Shown here: positions 29,289 to 43,733 of the stretch, one piece after another | How the letters are laid out: each line of letters starts with the position of its first letter | Position numbering within the stretch: the first letter of the stretch is position 1 | Assembly: GCF_000473085.1 (NCBI RefSeq) | Contig: NZ_AXBA01000022.1 | Span: 47,469-111,468, forward strand | Direction: 5' to 3' | Length of the DNA stretch: 64,000 bases | Source: Azorhizobium doebereinerae UFLA1-100 | Lineage (GTDB): Bacteria; Pseudomonadota; Alphaproteobacteria; Rhizobiales; Xanthobacteraceae | Program-made: the position numbers and the translations under genes | Notes under the pieces: generated by a model | The model's input: the letters and a program-made list of their open reading frames with translations, nothing else | The model's database searches: none | What the model was told of the DNA's origin: nothing

Positions 29289-29349
29289 CGCCGGGCGCGG
29301 GCGCGGCGGGGCGAAAAGGGCGCAGCGTCACCATCCATCGCAGGCGAGA

Positions 29350-29517
29350 CCCCTCCCCCGCTTGCGGGGACAGGGTGGGGGCCGAAGCGCAGCTTCGGCA
29401 TTGCCTCACAATGCCCGCCGTGTCAGGCGGGACGCGAATAGCGCACCCCCGCCGCTGGCGCGGCGCCCCCACCCCGGCCCTCCCCCACTGCGTGGGAGAG
29501 GGAGTGAGGGCACGGGC
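29350..29517. repeat. Palindromic intergenic repeat with inverted ends
   Basis: The ends are imperfect inverted copies: CCCCTCCCCCGC with CAGGGTGGGGGCC on the left, and the complement of CCCCCACCCCGG with CCCTCCCCCAC on the right. Between them are two further hairpins, GCCGAAGC-GCA-GCTTCGGC and CCCGCC-GTGTCA-GGCGGG. This composite palindrome resembles the REP/BIME-like intergenic elements common in this group of bacteria. It sits just downstream of both convergent genes, so it may also end transcription. No copy elsewhere in the window was noticed. Confidence 0.6.
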
Positions 29518-29525
29518 CGTCGGCC

Positions 29526-31298
29526 TCACTTCGCCGGCAGGACCGGGCGGATGTGCAGTTCCTTGAGCTGCTTCGGGGTCGCTTCCGCAGGCGCGCTCAT
29601 CAGCAGGTCGAGGGCCTGCTGATTCATCGGGAACAGCGAGATCTCGCGCAGGTTCGAGACGCCGCACAGCAGCATCACGATGCGGTCGATGCCCGCCGCC
29701 ATGCCGCCATGGGGCGGGGCGCCGTACTGGAAGGCGCGGTACATGCCGCCGAAGCGCTCCTGAACGGTCGCCTCGTCATAGCCGGCCAGCTCGAACGCCT
29801 TCACCATCGCCTCGGGGCGGTGGTTGCGGATGCCGCCGGAGGCGATCTCGTAGCCGTTACAGGCGATGTCGTACTGGAACGCCTTGATGGTGAGCGGGTC
29901 CTGCCCGTTCAGCGCCTCAAGCCCGCCCTGCGGCATGGAGAAGGGGTTGTGGGAGAAGTCGATCTTCTTCTCCTCGTCCGACCATTCGTAGAACGGGAAG
30001 TCGACGATCCAGGCCAGCTCGAACCGCTCGGTATCGATGAGGTTCAGCTCCTCGCCCACCTTGGTGCGGGCAAGGCCGGCGAACTTGTAGAACTTGGACG
30101 GATCGCCAGCGACGAAGAAAGCGGCATCGCCTTCCTTCAGGCCGAGCGCCTCGCGGATCGCCGCCGTGCGCTCCGGGCCGATGTTGTTGGCGAGCGGCCC
30201 TGCACCCTCCCCGCCCTCGCGCCACATGATGTAGCCGAGGCCCGGCTGGCCCTCGCCCTGCGCCCAGCTGTTCATGCGGTCGCAGAACGCGCGCGAGCCG
30301 CCGGTCGGGGCGGGGATGGCCCACACCTCGTTCTTCGGGTCTTCGAGCATGCGCGCGAACACCTTGAAGTTCGAGCCACGGAAATGCTCGGAGACGTCCT
30401 GCATCACCAGCGGGTTGCGCAGGTCCGGCTTGTCGGAGCCATACTTGCGCAGCGCCTCCGCATAGGGGATGCGCGGCCACTCCTGGGTGACAGGCTTGCC
30501 GTTGCCGAACTCCTCGAACACGCCGCGGATCACCGGCTCCACCGCCGCGAACACGTCCTCCTGGGTGACGAAGCTCATCTCCAGGTCGAGCTGGTAGAAC
30601 TCGCCCGGCAGGCGGTCGGCGCGCGGATCCTCGTCGCGGAAGCAGGGGGCGATCTGGTAGTAGCGGTCGAAGCCGCTCATCATGATCAGCTGCTTGTACT
30701 GCTGGGGCGCCTGCGGCAGCGCGTAAAACTTGCCGGGATGGATGCGCGAGGGCACCAGGAAGTCGCGCGCGCCTTCCGGCGAGGAGGCGGTCAGGATCGG
30801 CGTCTGGAACTCGAAGAAGCCCTGCCCCTTCATGCGGGTGCGCAGGCTGTCGATGATCCGGCCGCGGGTCATGATGTTGTTGTGGATGCGCTCGCGGCGC
30901 AGGTCCAGGAAGCGGTAGCGCAGGCGGATGTCTTCCGGATAGTCCTGGTCGCCGAACACCGGCAGCGGCAGCTCGGCGGCAGGGCCGAGCACTTCCAGGT
31001 CGACGGCGTAGATCTCCACCTTCCCCGTGGGAAGGTCGGCATTCTCGGTGCCCTCGGGGCGCAGGCGCACGCGGCCGTCCACCCGGATCACCCATTCGGC
31101 GCGCACCTTCTCGGCGGCGGCGAAGGCGGCGCTGTCGGGATCGAACACCACCTGGGTGAGGCCGTAATGGTCGCGCAGATCCACGAACAGCACGCCGCCA
31201 TGGTCGCGGATACGGTGGCACCAGCCCGACAGGCGGACGGTGTCGCCAACCTGGGCATCGGTGAGCGCGCCGCAGGTGTGAGTGCGGTAGCGGTGCAT
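29526..31298 (-). CDS. aspS: Aspartate--tRNA(Asp/Asn) ligase
   Basis: Class II aminoacyl-tRNA synthetase of 590 residues, the bacterial size. It starts [10 protein letters not shown] with an OB-fold anticodon-binding domain ([23 protein letters not shown]), then motif 1, motif 2 ([20 protein letters not shown]), the bacterial GAD insertion, and motif 3 ([13 protein letters not shown]). The start at 31298 follows AAAGG. In organisms with GatCAB, this enzyme is often non-discriminating and also charges tRNA-Asn; I cannot decide that here, although no other tRNA ligase is in the window. Confidence 0.97.
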   Translation of the reverse strand: MHRYRTHTCGALTDAQVGDTVRLSGWCHRIRDHGGVLFVDLRDHYGLTQVVFDPDSAAFAAAEKVRAEWVIRVDGRVRLRPEGTENADLPTGKVEIYAVDLEVLGPAAELPLPVFGDQDYPEDIRLRYRFLDLRRERIHNNIMTRGRIIDSLRTRMKGQGFFEFQTPILTASSPEGARDFLVPSRIHPGKFYALPQAPQQYKQLIMMSGFDRYYQIAPCFRDEDPRADRLPGEFYQLDLEMSFVTQEDVFAAVEPVIRGVFEEFGNGKPVTQEWPRIPYAEALRKYGSDKPDLRNPLVMQDVSEHFRGSNFKVFARMLEDPKNEVWAIPAPTGGSRAFCDRMNSWAQGEGQPGLGYIMWREGGEGAGPLANNIGPERTAAIREALGLKEGDAAFFVAGDPSKFYKFAGLARTKVGEELNLIDTERFELAWIVDFPFYEWSDEEKKIDFSHNPFSMPQGGLEALNGQDPLTIKAFQYDIACNGYEIASGGIRNHRPEAMVKAFELAGYDEATVQERFGGMYRAFQYGAPPHGGMAAGIDRIVMLLCGVSNLREISLFPMNQQALDLLMSAPAEATPKQLKELHIRPVLPAK

Positions 31299-31492
31299 GG
31301 CGGGCCTTTCGGACAACACGGTAAATACGGACGCCCGGAACCGCCGCAAAGGCTTGTGCCGGGCCGCCGGGAAGGTGCATGTGCACCCGGGCTTGTCAAG
31401 GGATCGGCACGGGGACAACCGCCGGCACGGGCTTGGCGCAACGCATCATCCGTGTATCCTGCGCCTCAGGACATTGTGATCGAGGGCGGCGG

Positions 31493-33805
31493 ATGGACCT
31501 TCGGTCGGTCGGGAGGACGGACATCCCCGAGGACCGAACCAGCCGTCACGGTCCACGCGCGGGAACCCTCCTGGCACTTCTGGGGACGGTCCTGGCGGCC
31601 GTCGTGGTCATCGGCGCGCTACTGCTGACGCTGAGCCTGCGCACCCAGGCCTATTCCGACCGCCGCCGCGAACTGCAGAACCTCGCCCTCGCCCTCGCCG
31701 AGCAGAGCGACCGGGCGCTGCAATCGCTGCAACTGGTGCAGACCAGCATCATCGAGCGCGTCACCACCGCGAACATCGACACGCCGGAGGCGCTCGGCGC
31801 GCTCATGTCCAGCTTCGAGATCCACGAGGCGCTGCGCGAGAAGATCAGCGGCCTGCCCTTCATCGACGCGGTCACCATCATCGACCAGAACGGCAAGCTG
31901 CTGAACTTTTCCCGCTTCTGGCCGGTGCCGACGGTCAACGTCTCGGACCGCGACTATTACCTCGGGCTGCGCGACAGCCGGGGGCAGAACGTGTTCGTCA
32001 GCCTCCCGGTGCCCAACCGCGGCACCGGCACCACCACCATCTATCTCGCCCGGCGTTTCAACACCCCGGCCGGCGCCTTCTTCGGCCTGGTGCTGGGGGC
32101 GATGGAGCAGAGCTATTTCGAGCAGTTCTACGGCACCATCAAGCTCGGCCGCGACGGCAACATCACCCTCTATCGCGACGACGGCGCCCAGCTCGCCGCC
32201 TACCCGCACAATCCCGCCGACGCCCAGCCCGCGCCGGCGGTGGCCGCGCGCATCGCCCGCGACCTGATCGCCCGGCAGCCGGAGGACGGCCTCGCCCCCG
32301 CCGGGCTGATCGACGAGCGGCCCCGGCTGGTGGCGGTGCAGCAGCTCGCCAACTATCCCCTGGTGGTGGCGGTGAGCGACACCACGGCGGCGATCGAGAA
32401 GCGGCTGCGCATCCAGACCCTGCCCATCGCCGCCGCCGCCGCGCTGATCTGCCTTGCCATCGCCGTGGCGGTGATCCTCGCCATCCGGCAGTTGCGCGAG
32501 CAGGCCCGGTTCGCCGCCGCCGCCCACCACGCGGCGCGCCACGACGACCTCACCGGCCTGCCCAACCGCCTGCTGTTCGGCGAGCGCCTCACCGCGCTGC
32601 TGGCGAGCCGGGCCGCCGCCCATCCGTTCGCCGTGCTGTTCCTCGACCTCGACTACTTCAAGAGCGTCAACGACACGCTCGGCCATGCGGTGGGCGACCA
32701 GCTGCTGCGCGCGGTGGCCGCCCGCCTTGCCGAGGAGGCCCATCCCAGCGAGGTGGTGGCGCGCATCGGCGGCGACGAGTTCGCCATCATCAACACCCAT
32801 GCCGACCAGCCGGAAGCCGCGCTGGCGCTGGCCGAGCGTGTGATCGCCCGCATCAGCCGGCCGATCAGCGTGGAGGACCACCGGGTCATCGCCGGCGGCA
32901 CCATCGGCATCGCCATGGCGCCCGCCGACGGCACCTCGGTCAACGAGCTGCTGAAGAATGCCGACCTCGCCCTTTACCGCGCCAAGGCCGAGGGGCGCGG
33001 GCAGGCGCGGCTGTTCCTGCGCGAGATGGAGCACACCGCCCTCGCCCGCCGGGCGCTGGAGCTGGACCTGCGGGAAGCCTGGGAGAACGGTCAGTTCTTC
33101 CTGGTGTTCCAGCCCTTCTTCCATGTGGAGACGCGCGCGCTGGCCGGCTTCGAGGCGCTGCTGCGCTGGCGCCACCCCACCCGCGGCATCGTCTCGCCCG
33201 CCACCTTCATCGGCTGCGCCGAGGAGACCGGCCTGATCCTGCCGCTGGGCGCCTGGGTGCTGTCGGAAGCCTGCCGCACCGCCGCCGAATGGCCGGAGGC
33301 GGTGCGCCTCGCGGTCAACCTCTCCCCGTTGCAGTTCCGCTCCGGCCACATGGCCGACCATATCCGCGACGCCCTGCGCGCCTCCGGCCTCGCCCCCCGG
33401 CGGCTGGAGCTGGAGCTGACCGAATCGACCCTGCTGATCGAGGGCACCACCGTGCGCGCCACGCTGGAGCAGGTCCGCGCCCAGGGCATCACCATCGCCC
33501 TGGACGACTTCGGCACCGGCTATTCCTCGCTCGGCTACCTGCGCACCTTGCCCATCGACCGAATCAAAATCGACCGCACCTTCATCTCCCGCATGTGCGA
33601 GGACCCCCATAGCCGGGCCATCGTCCACGCCGTCCTCCAGCTTTCCTCCGCCCTTGAGCTGGAAACCACGGCGGAGGGCATCGAGCAGGAGGAACAGGTG
33701 GAAGTCCTGCGCGCGGAAGGCTGCGGCTATGTTCAGGGCTTCCTGCTGGGCCGTCCCATGCGCGCCACCGAGGCGCGCGAGATGGCCCATCGCCTGACAA
33801 GTTGA
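31493..33805 (+). CDS. GGDEF-EAL cyclic-di-GMP signalling protein with periplasmic sensor
   Basis: A membrane protein of 770 residues. Two transmembrane helices (about 25-50 and 300-325) enclose a periplasmic sensor of Cache-like character ([23 protein letters not shown]). The GGDEF domain keeps the intact motif RIGGDEF near residue 426, so cyclase activity is possible; an RxxD inhibitory site is not visible before it. The EAL domain also looks intact: [31 protein letters not shown], and ETTAEGIE. The protein could thus both make and break cyclic-di-GMP. GAGGG precedes the ATG. It is divergent from aspS and just upstream of the RNase D gene. Confidence 0.92.
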   Translation: MDLRSVGRTDIPEDRTSRHGPRAGTLLALLGTVLAAVVVIGALLLTLSLRTQAYSDRRRELQNLALALAEQSDRALQSLQLVQTSIIERVTTANIDTPEALGALMSSFEIHEALREKISGLPFIDAVTIIDQNGKLLNFSRFWPVPTVNVSDRDYYLGLRDSRGQNVFVSLPVPNRGTGTTTIYLARRFNTPAGAFFGLVLGAMEQSYFEQFYGTIKLGRDGNITLYRDDGAQLAAYPHNPADAQPAPAVAARIARDLIARQPEDGLAPAGLIDERPRLVAVQQLANYPLVVAVSDTTAAIEKRLRIQTLPIAAAAALICLAIAVAVILAIRQLREQARFAAAAHHAARHDDLTGLPNRLLFGERLTALLASRAAAHPFAVLFLDLDYFKSVNDTLGHAVGDQLLRAVAARLAEEAHPSEVVARIGGDEFAIINTHADQPEAALALAERVIARISRPISVEDHRVIAGGTIGIAMAPADGTSVNELLKNADLALYRAKAEGRGQARLFLREMEHTALARRALELDLREAWENGQFFLVFQPFFHVETRALAGFEALLRWRHPTRGIVSPATFIGCAEETGLILPLGAWVLSEACRTAAEWPEAVRLAVNLSPLQFRSGHMADHIRDALRASGLAPRRLELELTESTLLIEGTTVRATLEQVRAQGITIALDDFGTGYSSLGYLRTLPIDRIKIDRTFISRMCEDPHSRAIVHAVLQLSSALELETTAEGIEQEEQVEVLRAEGCGYVQGFLLGRPMRATEAREMAHRLTS

Positions 33806-33861
33806 GCTTCACATCATTCTGGCCCTTTCGCGGCAAGCGGCCCTTCAGTTATGTTTGCGCC

Positions 33862-35013
33862 ATGGATCCGATCACCTCCACGGAGGCTCTCGCCGCAGCC
33901 TGCGAGCGCCTCGCCAGCCACGACTTCGTCACCGTCGATACCGAGTTCCTGCGTGAGACGACCTTCTGGCCGAAACTCTGCGTGGTTCAGGTCGCCAGCC
34001 CTGATGAAGCCATCATCATCGACGCCCTCGCCGAGGGTCTCGACCTCGCGCCCTTCTTCGCCTTGATGGCGAACGAGAAGGTCAAGAAGGTATTCCATGC
34101 CGGACGGCAGGACATCGAGATCGTCTGGCATCTGGCCGAGATCATCCCGCACCCGGTGTTCGACAGCCAGGTGGCAGCCATGGTGCTGGGCTATGGCGAC
34201 AGCATCTCCTACGACCAGCTCGTGCAGCGCGTGACCGGCCACGCCATCGACAAGTCCTCGCGCTTCACCGACTGGTCGCGCCGTCCGCTGTCCCAGGCGC
34301 AGCTGACCTATGCCATCGCCGACGTGACCCACCTGCGCGACGTCTACGCCAAGCTGATGCAGGACCTGGAGGCGCGCGGCCGCGTCGACTGGATGGGCGA
34401 GGAGATGAACGTCCTCACCTCCCCCGCCACCTATCGGCAGGACCCCGAGACCGCCTATGAGCGGCTGAAATCCCGCGTGCGCAAGCCGCGCGAACTGGCC
34501 GTGCTGGCCGAGGTCGCCGCCTGGCGCGAGCGCGAGGCGCAGTCCCGCGACCTGCCGCGCGGCCGCATCATCAAGGATGAGGTGATCGGCGAGATCGCCA
34601 TCCAGCAGCCGCAAACCCACGAGAGGCTGGCGGAGCTGCGCTCCCTGCCCAAGGGCTTCGAGCGCTCGCGCTATGGCGAAGCGGTGCTGGAGGCAGTGAA
34701 GAAGGGCGTGGCGCGCGATCCCAAGACCCTGCCCCGCATCGAGCGGGACAAGCCGCTGCCCAACGGCGCGGCGGCGACCGTCGAGCTGCTGAAGGTGCTG
34801 CTGCGCATGACCGCGGAGCAGCACGCGGTGGCGGCCAAGGTGATCGCCACCACAGACGACCTGGAGCGGATCGCGGTCAGCGACGACGCCCCCGTCCCGG
34901 CCCTGTCCGGCTGGCGGCGCGAACTGTTCGGCGAGCGCGCCCTGGCGCTGAAGGCGGGGCGGCTGGCGCTGGCGGTGGAGCACGGCAAGGTCATCGCGGT
35001 CGAGCGCTGGTAG
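33862..35013 (+). CDS. rnd: Ribonuclease D
   Basis: A 3'-5' exoribonuclease of 383 residues involved in tRNA and other RNA 3' end maturation. The DEDDy catalytic residues are visible: [10 protein letters not shown] (Asp, Glu), [13 protein letters not shown] (Asp), and YAIADVTHL (Tyr, Asp). One HRDC domain follows (about 205-285). The start at 33862 ([10 protein letters not shown]) fits the family; an ATG-free extension upstream is ignored. It lies close to aspS and ppk-ppx, as in many relatives. Confidence 0.94.
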   Translation: MDPITSTEALAAACERLASHDFVTVDTEFLRETTFWPKLCVVQVASPDEAIIIDALAEGLDLAPFFALMANEKVKKVFHAGRQDIEIVWHLAEIIPHPVFDSQVAAMVLGYGDSISYDQLVQRVTGHAIDKSSRFTDWSRRPLSQAQLTYAIADVTHLRDVYAKLMQDLEARGRVDWMGEEMNVLTSPATYRQDPETAYERLKSRVRKPRELAVLAEVAAWREREAQSRDLPRGRIIKDEVIGEIAIQQPQTHERLAELRSLPKGFERSRYGEAVLEAVKKGVARDPKTLPRIERDKPLPNGAAATVELLKVLLRMTAEQHAVAAKVIATTDDLERIAVSDDAPVPALSGWRRELFGERALALKAGRLALAVEHGKVIAVERW

Positions 35014-35127
35014 GGCGCCGCGCCCACGGCACCACAGGCGGACCCGACGCACGGGGAGGCCGTTCCCCGCGCGCCGGCGGCGGCCCGCCGTCCGGCCGGA
35101 ACCTGACGGCGGCCGCGACGGCCGCGA

Positions 35128-35667
35128 TCAGGCCGCCTGCTTGATCTTCAATCCGTCCTCATAGGACAGATCCTTATAGTCGGACGGCGAGGAGTACTTC
35201 AGGCCCACGTCGGCGAGCGCATCCAGCTTGGCCGAGGTGTCGAACTTCTTCAGCTTGGTCTTGTCCACGTAGAAGGTGTCGATCAGCTCGTTATAGACCG
35301 AGGTCTCGTCGATATAGATCGCGAACACCTTGATGTCGCCGAAGCTGATGCAGAAGCGGTTGCCCTGCGGCAGGTCCGCCACATAGATGAAATAGTTCCC
35401 GGCGCCATCCAGCGCCGCGCCCAGCGTCTCGATCAGCTTGGGCAGGGTGGCATATTCCTTGATCGACCCGGCCAGGAAGCCGATGGCCGGCTTGCCGCTT
35501 TCGGCCACCGAGAACACCTCCTTCAGCACCGTCTCCGGGTCATCGTAGGAAATCTCGCCGCGATAGCCGAAGCGGCCGGCCACGTGGGTGTCGGCGCTCA
35601 GCAGCGGCTTCAGCAGTCGCCCCTCGGTGTCGAGCTTGGCGAAAGGCGTATCGGCAATGGCGGTCAT
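35128..35667 (-). CDS. Hypothetical protein, 179 residues
   Basis: I do not recognise this protein. It is soluble, without signal peptide or membrane helix. It contains alternating strand-helix stretches (GNYFIYVADLPQGNRFCISFGDIKVFAIYIDE) and a Lys-rich C-terminal part (VDKTKLKKFDTSAK, YEDGLKIKQAA). Codon use is like its neighbours, so it appears native. The next genes are rnd (convergent) and, 222 bases upstream, a Rieske protein gene on the same strand; no operon is evident. Confidence 0.65.
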   Translation of the reverse strand: MTAIADTPFAKLDTEGRLLKPLLSADTHVAGRFGYRGEISYDDPETVLKEVFSVAESGKPAIGFLAGSIKEYATLPKLIETLGAALDGAGNYFIYVADLPQGNRFCISFGDIKVFAIYIDETSVYNELIDTFYVDKTKLKKFDTSAKLDALADVGLKYSSPSDYKDLSYEDGLKIKQAA

Positions 35668-35889
35668 GGGCGTGGTCTTTCAGGAGTGCGACACAGGCGT
35701 GCCGGGGGCATGGCCGTCGTTCGCATCGGCGGATCTCGGCCGGGCGACCCGCGACGTCGGGGTCTGAACGCCTCCGCCCACGCGCCGAAAGGCTGTGATA
35801 TGAAGGTATTTCTATTTTTGGTTGCATTTACGGCATGACCGGCCGGCGCGCCGATCGCGGGCGCGCCGGCCGGCGGGGATCGCCCGTCG

Positions 35890-36318
35890 TCAGTCGCCGG
35901 TGATCATCACCTCGGGAAACGTGTCGGGCTCGTCGATGTCGAGCCCGTCCTCCTCGGCCAGCGCGATGTCGACCAGACAGACGTCGCCGTCGTCGATCAC
36001 CAGCTTCACCGGCGTCAGGTCCTTGCCCTGGCAGGGGCCGATGAAGCAGTGGCCGGTGTCGAGGTCGAACTGGGCGTGATGCTTGCCGCAGGTGAGGAAG
36101 TTGCCCTCCTCGTCGAGGAATTCCCCCGGCACCGTGTCGAGGCGCGTGCCCTGGTGCGGGCACACATTCTCGAAGCCGAAAAAGGCATTGGACTTGCGGG
36201 TGACGATGATCGGCCAGGGCTTGGTTGCCCCGGTCTCGTCGAGCCGCGCCAGCACGAAGCCGCGCGCGCCGCCGTCGTCGACCTCGTAGGTGGAGCAGAT
36301 GGCGAACAGTTCGGGCAT
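35890..36318 (-). CDS. Rieske [2Fe-2S] ferredoxin-like protein
   Basis: A soluble 142-residue protein carrying one Rieske cluster domain. Ligands are in CPHQGTRLD (Cys, His) and CGKHHAQFD (Cys, His). The rest is short, similar to Rieske ferredoxins or the small subunit NirD, and it would carry electrons to an unknown oxygenase or reductase. GGAGG lies seven bases before the start at 36318. No partner oxygenase or reductase is adjacent. Confidence 0.85.
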   Translation of the reverse strand: MPELFAICSTYEVDDGGARGFVLARLDETGATKPWPIIVTRKSNAFFGFENVCPHQGTRLDTVPGEFLDEEGNFLTCGKHHAQFDLDTGHCFIGPCQGKDLTPVKLVIDDGDVCLVDIALAEEDGLDIDEPDTFPEVMITGD

Positions 36319-40455
<4,137 letters not shown>

Positions 40456-40531
40456 GGCAGGTTCGGACCCGCCAGGGTTGCATTGCCGCTTCCCCCGGGC
40501 CGATTCGCGTTTTACGCTGCGGCTCGTGTCT

Positions 40532-41791
40532 ATGCGCCTCCTCTCCCATCTGCTGCGCCGCTTCATCGAGAAGGGGCGCCTCGTGGTGCGCACGCCGGAC
40601 GGCGGCACCCACGCCTTCGGCAGCGGTGCCGACGGCCCCAGCGTCACTGTGCGCTTCACCGACGAGAAGGTGGCGCGCGAGCTGTTCCTCAATCCCGAAT
40701 TGAAGGCGGCCGAGGCCTATATGGACGGCCGGCTGGTGTTCGAGGACGGCGGTACCGTCTTCGACCTGCTGCTGCTGTTCTCGGTGAACCGGCGCGGCCT
40801 TGCCGCCCATCCGGTGCAGGCCGCGCTGCGCAAGGTCTGGCGCGCGCTGCGCCGGCGCCAGCAGTCGAACCGGATCGGCCAGGCGGCCGACAATGTGAAG
40901 AGCCATTACGACCATCCGGCCGCCTTCTACCGGCTCTGGCTCGACGAGAGCATGAGCTACAGCTGCGCCTATTTCGACGATCCCGACGAGCCGCTCGAAG
41001 TGGCCCAGCGCAACAAGATGCGCCACGTGGCCGCCAAGCTTCAGCTCTCCCCCGGCCAGCACGTGGCGGAGATCGGCTCCGGCTGGGGCGGGCTCGCCAT
41101 CTACCTGGCCACCACCTGCGGCGTCAAAGTCACCGCCATCAACGTCTCACCCGACCAGTTGGCGGAATCCCGCCGCCGGGCGGAGGCTGCGGGCGTCGCC
41201 GACCGCATCGAGTTCCTGGAGGTGGATTATCGCGAGCTGAAGGGCAAATACGACCGTGTGGTCTCCATCGGCATGATGGAGCATGTGGGGGTGCAGCATT
41301 TCGACGATTACTTCGGCACCCTGCGCGGCCTCCTGAAGCCGGGCGGCTTCGCCCTCGTCCACGCCATCGGCCGCATGTCGCCGCCGGGCACCACGGCGCC
41401 CTTCATCCGCAAGTACATCTTCCCCGGCGGCTACGTGCCGGCGCTGTCGGAAGTGACGGCGGCCACCGAGCGCACCGGCCTGTGGGTGGCCGACTGCGAA
41501 GTGCTGCGGCTGCATTATTACTGGACCATCCGCGCCTGGCGGCAGCGCTACGAGGCGCGCCGCGACGAGGTGGTGGTGATGATGGGCGAGCGCTTCGCCC
41601 GCATGTGGGACTTCTACCTCGCCGCCGTGGAGCTGGGCTTCCTGCACGGCTCCAACATGGTGTTCCAACTGCTGCTGAGCGAGCGGCGCGACGACGTGCC
41701 GGTGCGCCGCGACTACATGGTGGATACGGAGCGGGCGCTGGCCGACGCCGAAGGCGCGGGCGCTGCCGAGGGCGCGGCGCGGCGGGCCTAA
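40532..41791 (+). CDS. cfa: Cyclopropane-fatty-acyl-phospholipid synthase family methyltransferase
   Basis: SAM-dependent enzyme of 419 residues that methylenates the double bond of membrane phospholipid acyl chains. The N-terminal lipid-binding part has AAEAYMDGRLVFEDG; the methyltransferase core has NVKSHYDHPAAFYRLWLDESMSYS split by short gaps, SAM motif VAEIGSGWGGLAIYLA and SIGMMEHVGVQHFDDYF; the C-terminal part has YIFPGGYVPALSE and RRDEV. Its stop TAA shares two bases with the stop of the convergent FkbM gene. Other CFA-like enzymes act on different lipids, so the product is probable, not certain. Confidence 0.88.
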   Translation: MRLLSHLLRRFIEKGRLVVRTPDGGTHAFGSGADGPSVTVRFTDEKVARELFLNPELKAAEAYMDGRLVFEDGGTVFDLLLLFSVNRRGLAAHPVQAALRKVWRALRRRQQSNRIGQAADNVKSHYDHPAAFYRLWLDESMSYSCAYFDDPDEPLEVAQRNKMRHVAAKLQLSPGQHVAEIGSGWGGLAIYLATTCGVKVTAINVSPDQLAESRRRAEAAGVADRIEFLEVDYRELKGKYDRVVSIGMMEHVGVQHFDDYFGTLRGLLKPGGFALVHAIGRMSPPGTTAPFIRKYIFPGGYVPALSEVTAATERTGLWVADCEVLRLHYYWTIRAWRQRYEARRDEVVVMMGERFARMWDFYLAAVELGFLHGSNMVFQLLLSERRDDVPVRRDYMVDTERALADAEGAGAAEGAARRA

Positions 41792-42672
41792 GCGGCGGGG
41801 GCCAACTGGCCTTGCAGCGTCTCTAGCAGGTCGGCGTCGCCGGTCTTGCGCACCAGTTCCAGCGCCAGGTCCCAGAAGCCGTAGAGCCCGGCCAGCACCG
41901 CCGCCGGGATCGCCTCGGCGCGGGTGAGGCTGTCCGCGCCCGTGCGCGGATAGCTGGCGCGCACATATTGCGCCTGCGCCCAGAACACCTGCCCGTTCGC
42001 CACCTGCGCGCTCGCCGCCGGCGAGGGGTCGGCATGGAAGATCATCTGCGAGAAGGCGGCGGGCACCGTCTGCGTGGAATAGTGCGCGAGGTTCTCCAGC
42101 CGCCACAGCACGAAGCCGTGGTCGCGCAGGAAGCGGTCCACGTCGCAGAACAGCGCCTGCCCGGAATAGATCGGGTTGAACTCCACCTCCACATCGATCA
42201 GCGCGCAACCGGCGAGCGCCCCGACCCCGCCCTTCAGGATGGCCAGTTCCGAGCCCTGGGTATCGAGCTTGATCGCCGCGACCGGGCCGATGCCCTCGGC
42301 GCGCAGCAGATCGTCCAGCGGGCGGCAGGGCATCTCCACCGTGTGGGTGATCTCGACCTCGGCCAGCGCGGGATATTGCTCCACCAGCGCGCGCACCGGC
42401 GGGAAGATGGACGAGCACGCCGGCTGCTTCGCCACATGCAGGGTGCGCGTCCCCTCGGTGTCCGCCAGCCCCGCCGCCACGTAGCGGACATTGGGCGGGG
42501 CCACGGCATTGAGCCGGCCGCATTCCTCGGCGTCGGGATCGAAGCCGACGATGCGCGCCTTCTCGCCCAGCGCCGCCCAGCGGCCAAGCACGCCCCACCG
42601 CGCGCCCACGTCCACCAGGGTCAGCGGGCCGGACAGCGCGTGCAGGAGGGTGTCGAGGGCGGCTTGCGACAT
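41788..42672 (-). CDS. FkbM family methyltransferase
   Basis: A 294-residue SAM-dependent methyltransferase. The N-terminal motif LTLVDVGARWGVLGRW and the acidic VGFDPDAEEC are the SAM site; PLDDLLRAEGIGPVAAIKLDTQGSELAILKG is the family hallmark. FkbM enzymes methylate hydroxyls of sugars or polyketides. No glycan or polyketide genes are nearby, so the acceptor is unknown. AAAGAG precedes the ATG at 42672. It is placed between cfa and the hdaA-perM block, interrupting a neighbourhood that is often contiguous in relatives. Confidence 0.82.
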   Translation of the reverse strand: MSQAALDTLLHALSGPLTLVDVGARWGVLGRWAALGEKARIVGFDPDAEECGRLNAVAPPNVRYVAAGLADTEGTRTLHVAKQPACSSIFPPVRALVEQYPALAEVEITHTVEMPCRPLDDLLRAEGIGPVAAIKLDTQGSELAILKGGVGALAGCALIDVEVEFNPIYSGQALFCDVDRFLRDHGFVLWRLENLAHYSTQTVPAAFSQMIFHADPSPAASAQVANGQVFWAQAQYVRASYPRTGADSLTRAEAIPAAVLAGLYGFWDLALELVRKTGDADLLETLQGQLAPAA

Positions 42673-42917
42673 GAAGGGGCTCTTTCGGAGAGGGGCTCTT
42701 TCCCGGCGCCGCGGGCGGGGTGGCGGCGGCGCGCATTCTGGGGACAGCCGGAGCCCGCCACAAGGCGCGCGGGCCCGGCCGGGCGCCAGCCGGCCGCGCA
42801 TCCACACCTCTCGCGCGCGACCTGATCTCCTGCGGGGCCGGCGGCACGGGGCTTGCAGCGCATGCCGGGCCTGTTGGATGGGGCACCGCCCGTCCGCGTC
42901 ACCATCGGGAGGTCGCC

Positions 42918-43667
42918 ATGACCGACATGGCCGAACTACAGAAGCGCAAGCTGCCGATCAATCTGGCGATCGTGCATGTGGACCCGGACGCCTTCCTCGC
43001 CAGCTTCATGGGCTGGCTGGAGATCACCGCCTTCATCACCGCGCAGCGGGCCGGAACGGCGCAGATGCCCGCCGATGGCGTCACGCCGGCGCTGGACGCC
43101 GACGACCTGAAGGCCGCCGGCGTCGTCGCGGTGGGCAATGACGCGCTGTTCGCCTTCTGCATGACCGCCGCGCTGAAGGGCGACATCGCCGCCGTGGACC
43201 GGGTGGAAGCCGGCCTGACCGCGGCCTACGGGCCGGACTTTCCCGGCGCCCTGGCGCTCGGCTATTTCCGTGCCACCAACGACAATCCGATCCTGCTTGA
43301 GGATTTTGTCGGACAGGCCGGGCGCAAATGGCTGAAAGGCGACAGGCCGCCGCCGCCCATGCGCGCCAAGGAGGACTGGAACACCGGCCTGCGCTTCTTC
43401 GAGAAGGCGCGCAAATCCAACTTCATCCAGGAGGTGCTCTATCCGCTCGCCCGGTGGACGCGGGAGCGCTGGACGGTGATCGTGGAGAAGGAGCCCGCCT
43501 TCCTCCACCATATCGAGGACAATCTGCCGATCCTGCGCGAGGCGCTGGAGGACACGCGCAACGACCAGGCCTTCATCGCCAATCTGCTGCTGAAGGCCGC
43601 CCCGGCGGTGGATATGGAACTGACCGACGAATACCAGGGCTTCCTGCGCTCGCTCGCCCGGCGCTAG
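42918..43667 (+). CDS. Hypothetical protein, 249 residues
   Basis: I do not recognise this protein. It is predicted soluble and helical, with GNDALFAFCMTAALKGDIAAVDRVE in the middle and a tail of HHIEDNLPILREALEDTRNDQ, and has no signal peptide. GGGAGG sits six bases before the ATG. It is divergent from the FkbM gene and convergent with hdaA. Codon use is ordinary for the window, so it is probably a native lineage-specific gene. Confidence 0.7.
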   Translation: MTDMAELQKRKLPINLAIVHVDPDAFLASFMGWLEITAFITAQRAGTAQMPADGVTPALDADDLKAAGVVAVGNDALFAFCMTAALKGDIAAVDRVEAGLTAAYGPDFPGALALGYFRATNDNPILLEDFVGQAGRKWLKGDRPPPPMRAKEDWNTGLRFFEKARKSNFIQEVLYPLARWTRERWTVIVEKEPAFLHHIEDNLPILREALEDTRNDQAFIANLLLKAAPAVDMELTDEYQGFLRSLARR

Positions 43668-43733
43668 CTCGCGTCCCGTTCTCTCTCAAAATGAGCGAGG
43701 ACGGGGTAGTCGTTGCGCCCGCCGAAGCCCGGC

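Noticed and set aside
31374..31387. GGTGCA-TG-TGCACC inverted repeat before the GGDEF-EAL gene
   Set aside because: Short and isolated; repeats of this size are expected by chance in such DNA.
35800..35838. A 12-codon AT-rich reading frame (MKVFLFLVAFTA)
   Set aside because: No ribosome site, too short to judge, and probably part of a promoter for the minus-strand gene.
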